Origin: Gammaproteobacteria bacterium
Lineage (GTDB): Bacteria > Pseudomonadota > Gammaproteobacteria > Thiohalobacterales > Thiohalobacteraceae
Assembly: GCA_018819175.1 (NCBI GenBank)
Contig: JAHJQQ010000012.1
Location: 130,884 to 194,883 of the forward strand
Direction of reading: 5' to 3'
DNA length: 64,000 nucleotides
Shown piece after piece: positions 62,633 through 64,000 of this stretch. How positions within the stretch are numbered: the stretch's first letter is position 1; every line of letters begins with the position of its first letter. The notes beneath the pieces are model-generated. The model was not told the origin of the DNA. It worked only from the letters and a program-made list of their open reading frames with translations, and searched no databases. Position numbers and translations under genes: made by a program.

Positions 62633-62751
62633 ATATCTCGGTAGGGTTTCTGACCGGCATGGTGAGTATCGCATTGGCGGTGACAGTGGTGACGCCAATC
62701 ATTTTATTAGTGTTGTGGTTGCGTGACTGGCATAACGGGAGATTATGGTGA
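62629..62751 (+). CDS. 40-residue single-helix membrane peptide
   Basis: 40 residues: MNISVGFLTGMVSI... with one hydrophobic helix (about 6-30, ending VVTPIILLVLWL), then a basic/aromatic tail RDWHNGRLW. ATG overlaps the symporter stop (ATGA), and its TGA (62749-62751) overlaps the carbamoyltransferase start, so both ends are coupled. Probably an accessory subunit of the symporter, comparable in position to the small YhdT-like partners of SSS proteins. Confidence 0.75.
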   Translation: MNISVGFLTGMVSIALAVTVVTPIILLVLWLRDWHNGRLW

Positions 62752-63824
62752 AGACATTGCACCCCGCGTTGCGTGAGCCCATGCAACCGCGTAGCTGGTC
62801 GGTCGGGCTGGAACGTCCGCAGGCATTGCTGGAACACATCCCGGAAGATCCGCGGCCGCTGATGGATCTTGCCAACCGACCGATTGTGTCTGTGCGGCAA
62901 TTCAATCAGGACATGGTCGCGCAACTTTGCCGCATGGCCGCCTGGTACGAAACGACACCTTCCATCCATCAGGCGCCGCTGGCCGGGAAGATATTGATCA
63001 GCGCCTTCTATGAACCCAGCACGCGGACGCGGCTGTCGTTCGAGAGCGCCTGGCATCGTCTGGGTGGAGACATCATGTCCATCACCGATGCGGCGACGAC
63101 CGGTATTGCCAAGGGCGAGTCGCTGGCCGATGTCGCCGAGATGTTCAATAACTACGGCGATCTGGTGGTGTTGCGCGACACCCGCGAGAGCGCTGTCTAT
63201 GAAATGCTGGATTCCCTGCGCATTCCCATTATCAACGCCGGTAACGGCATTGATGAACATCCGACCCAGGCCCTGGCCGATATGTACGCCCTGTTCAAAT
63301 GGCGCCCCGAGTTGATGAACAAGAATGTTCCCGCCGACAAACGCATCAAGTTGGGCATCATTGGCATGCCGTCGCGCATGCGTACCGTACGCAGTCTGCT
63401 GCTGTTCGTAGCACTGTTCGCGCCGGGCTTTGAAGAGGTGGTCATTATCTGCGATACGGAAAATGAACCCTTCGATCCAGATCAACGTGAAGAACTCGCA
63501 GCAGCGGGATTGAATATCCGGGTTGCTCACCGGCTCAACGCCGAGTTGCCGCAACTGGATGTGGTCTATATCAACTCTATCGCCTGGGTGGGTGACAGTT
63601 TCGAACGCATTGGCGAGGAGCTGCGTTTATCGACAGCATCGCCGCTCAAACCGGGCGCCATTATTCTGCACCCGCTGGCGCGCGGCGAAGAGCTTTCAAC
63701 CGATCTCGATGCCACCGATCACAATTGGTATTTCGCGCAGGCGCGCGGCGCCATATTCGTACGCATGGCGCTGATCACGGCCTTGGTGCATCGCATTCAT
63801 CAGGTGATGGATGCGCCGCCGTGA
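62745..63824 (+). CDS. Aspartate-carbamoyltransferase paralogue of unknown acceptor
   Basis: 359 residues. Carbamoyl-phosphate half intact: S92-T-R-T-R, the 80s loop AKGESLAD with Lys, and H172-P-T-Q. Compared with ATCase from memory, the YMTRVQKERL segment that binds aspartate through Arg and Gln reads YINSIAWVGDSFER, and HPLPR reads HPLAR. Acceptor specificity is therefore probably changed. A further 60 or so N-terminal residues precede the core. It could make or, in reverse, phosphorolyse a ureide. Confidence 0.8.
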   Translation: MVKTLHPALREPMQPRSWSVGLERPQALLEHIPEDPRPLMDLANRPIVSVRQFNQDMVAQLCRMAAWYETTPSIHQAPLAGKILISAFYEPSTRTRLSFESAWHRLGGDIMSITDAATTGIAKGESLADVAEMFNNYGDLVVLRDTRESAVYEMLDSLRIPIINAGNGIDEHPTQALADMYALFKWRPELMNKNVPADKRIKLGIIGMPSRMRTVRSLLLFVALFAPGFEEVVIICDTENEPFDPDQREELAAAGLNIRVAHRLNAELPQLDVVYINSIAWVGDSFERIGEELRLSTASPLKPGAIILHPLARGEELSTDLDATDHNWYFAQARGAIFVRMALITALVHRIHQVMDAPP

Positions 63825-63889
63825 CGCATCAAGCAAATAGAACACGCAGGTACGCGAAAAGAAAATGCGCTGATATATAAAGACCTGTT

Positions 63890-63978
63890 CCCTCCCCCTT
63901 GACGGGGGAGGGCTAGGGAGAGGGTGATTCCCTGTCAGGCACCCCCTCACCCTGGCCCTCTCCCGCGAGGGGAGAGGG
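63890..63978. repeat. CCCTCCCCC-type hairpin repeats
   Basis: CCCTCCCCCTTGACGGGGGAGGG, then CCCTCTCCCGCGAGGGGAGAGGG: two hairpins of the family at 6287-6352 and 17211-17317. The last 176 bp of the window have no gene. Confidence 0.7.
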
Positions 63979-64000
63979 TAACCATGAATACCATGTAATC

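Noticed and set aside
62745..63824. Calling this gene pyrB outright
   Set aside because: The aspartate-binding segment differs from ATCase and the operon context is not pyrimidine synthesis.

Overview
The window looks like a chromosomal segment of a gammaproteobacterium. The main reason is gene order: from 31.7 to 51.8 kb it carries ispB | rplU-rpmA-obgE-proB | rpsT | murJ-ribF-ileS-lspA-fkpB-ispH | pilE-pilY2-pilY1-pilX-pilW-pilV-fimU. From memory this is the order found in Pseudomonas aeruginosa around ispB through fimU. Base composition is moderately GC-rich. Intergenic regions are crowded with short palindromic repeats. I cannot place the organism below class level; no 16S rRNA or phage genes are present.

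Layout. 0-11 kb: the tail of a secreted calcium-site protein, a D-2-hydroxyacid dehydrogenase, a short bifunctional PutA, a Nudix hydrolase, a Cys-cluster protein, a RibD-like reductase, a TauE-type permease and a FimX-like double-receiver protein. 11-16 kb: a spermidine-synthase-fold protein, an IscR homologue without its cluster ligands, a YbaK-HDOD protein, Rsd and a membrane methyltransferase. 16-25 kb: fructose-1,6-bisphosphatase, a cupin, an aspartic protease, a histidine kinase, MazG, an ammonium transporter and a double cNMP-binding/rhodanese protein. 25.5-31 kb: a Slam-like (type 11) outer-membrane translocon, its probable FecR/beta-barrel cargo and a CHASE2 adenylate cyclase. 31.6-45 kb: tRNA-Pro(CGG) and the conserved housekeeping block. 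45-55.6 kb: the type IV pilus minor-pilin/PilY1 operon followed by a second, PilY1-less minor-pilin operon and a second PilE-like pilin. 55.6-58.4 kb: ThiO, a Fur-family regulator, tRNA-Thr(CGU) and a HIT hydrolase. 58.6-63.8 kb: a translationally coupled operon with an FN3 membrane protein, an AllC/HyuC-type amidohydrolase, an isochorismatase-fold hydrolase, a sodium:solute symporter, a previously uncalled 40-residue membrane peptide and an aspartate-carbamoyltransferase paralogue.

How the genes work together. The pilus genes form the tip/priming complex of a type IV pilus, and the FimX-like protein could feed c-di-GMP signals into it. The 25.5-28.6 kb pair looks like a secretion machine plus cargo. 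The last operon is the best candidate for an undescribed pathway: a transporter, two C-N hydrolases of the kind that open ureides, and a carbamoyltransferase that keeps the carbamoyl-phosphate half but has lost the aspartate-recognition motif.

The repeats matter. Several families of small inverted-repeat elements are nested within each other, lie at gene ends so that they supply stop codons, and flank the second minor-pilin operon as an 88-bp inverted pair.
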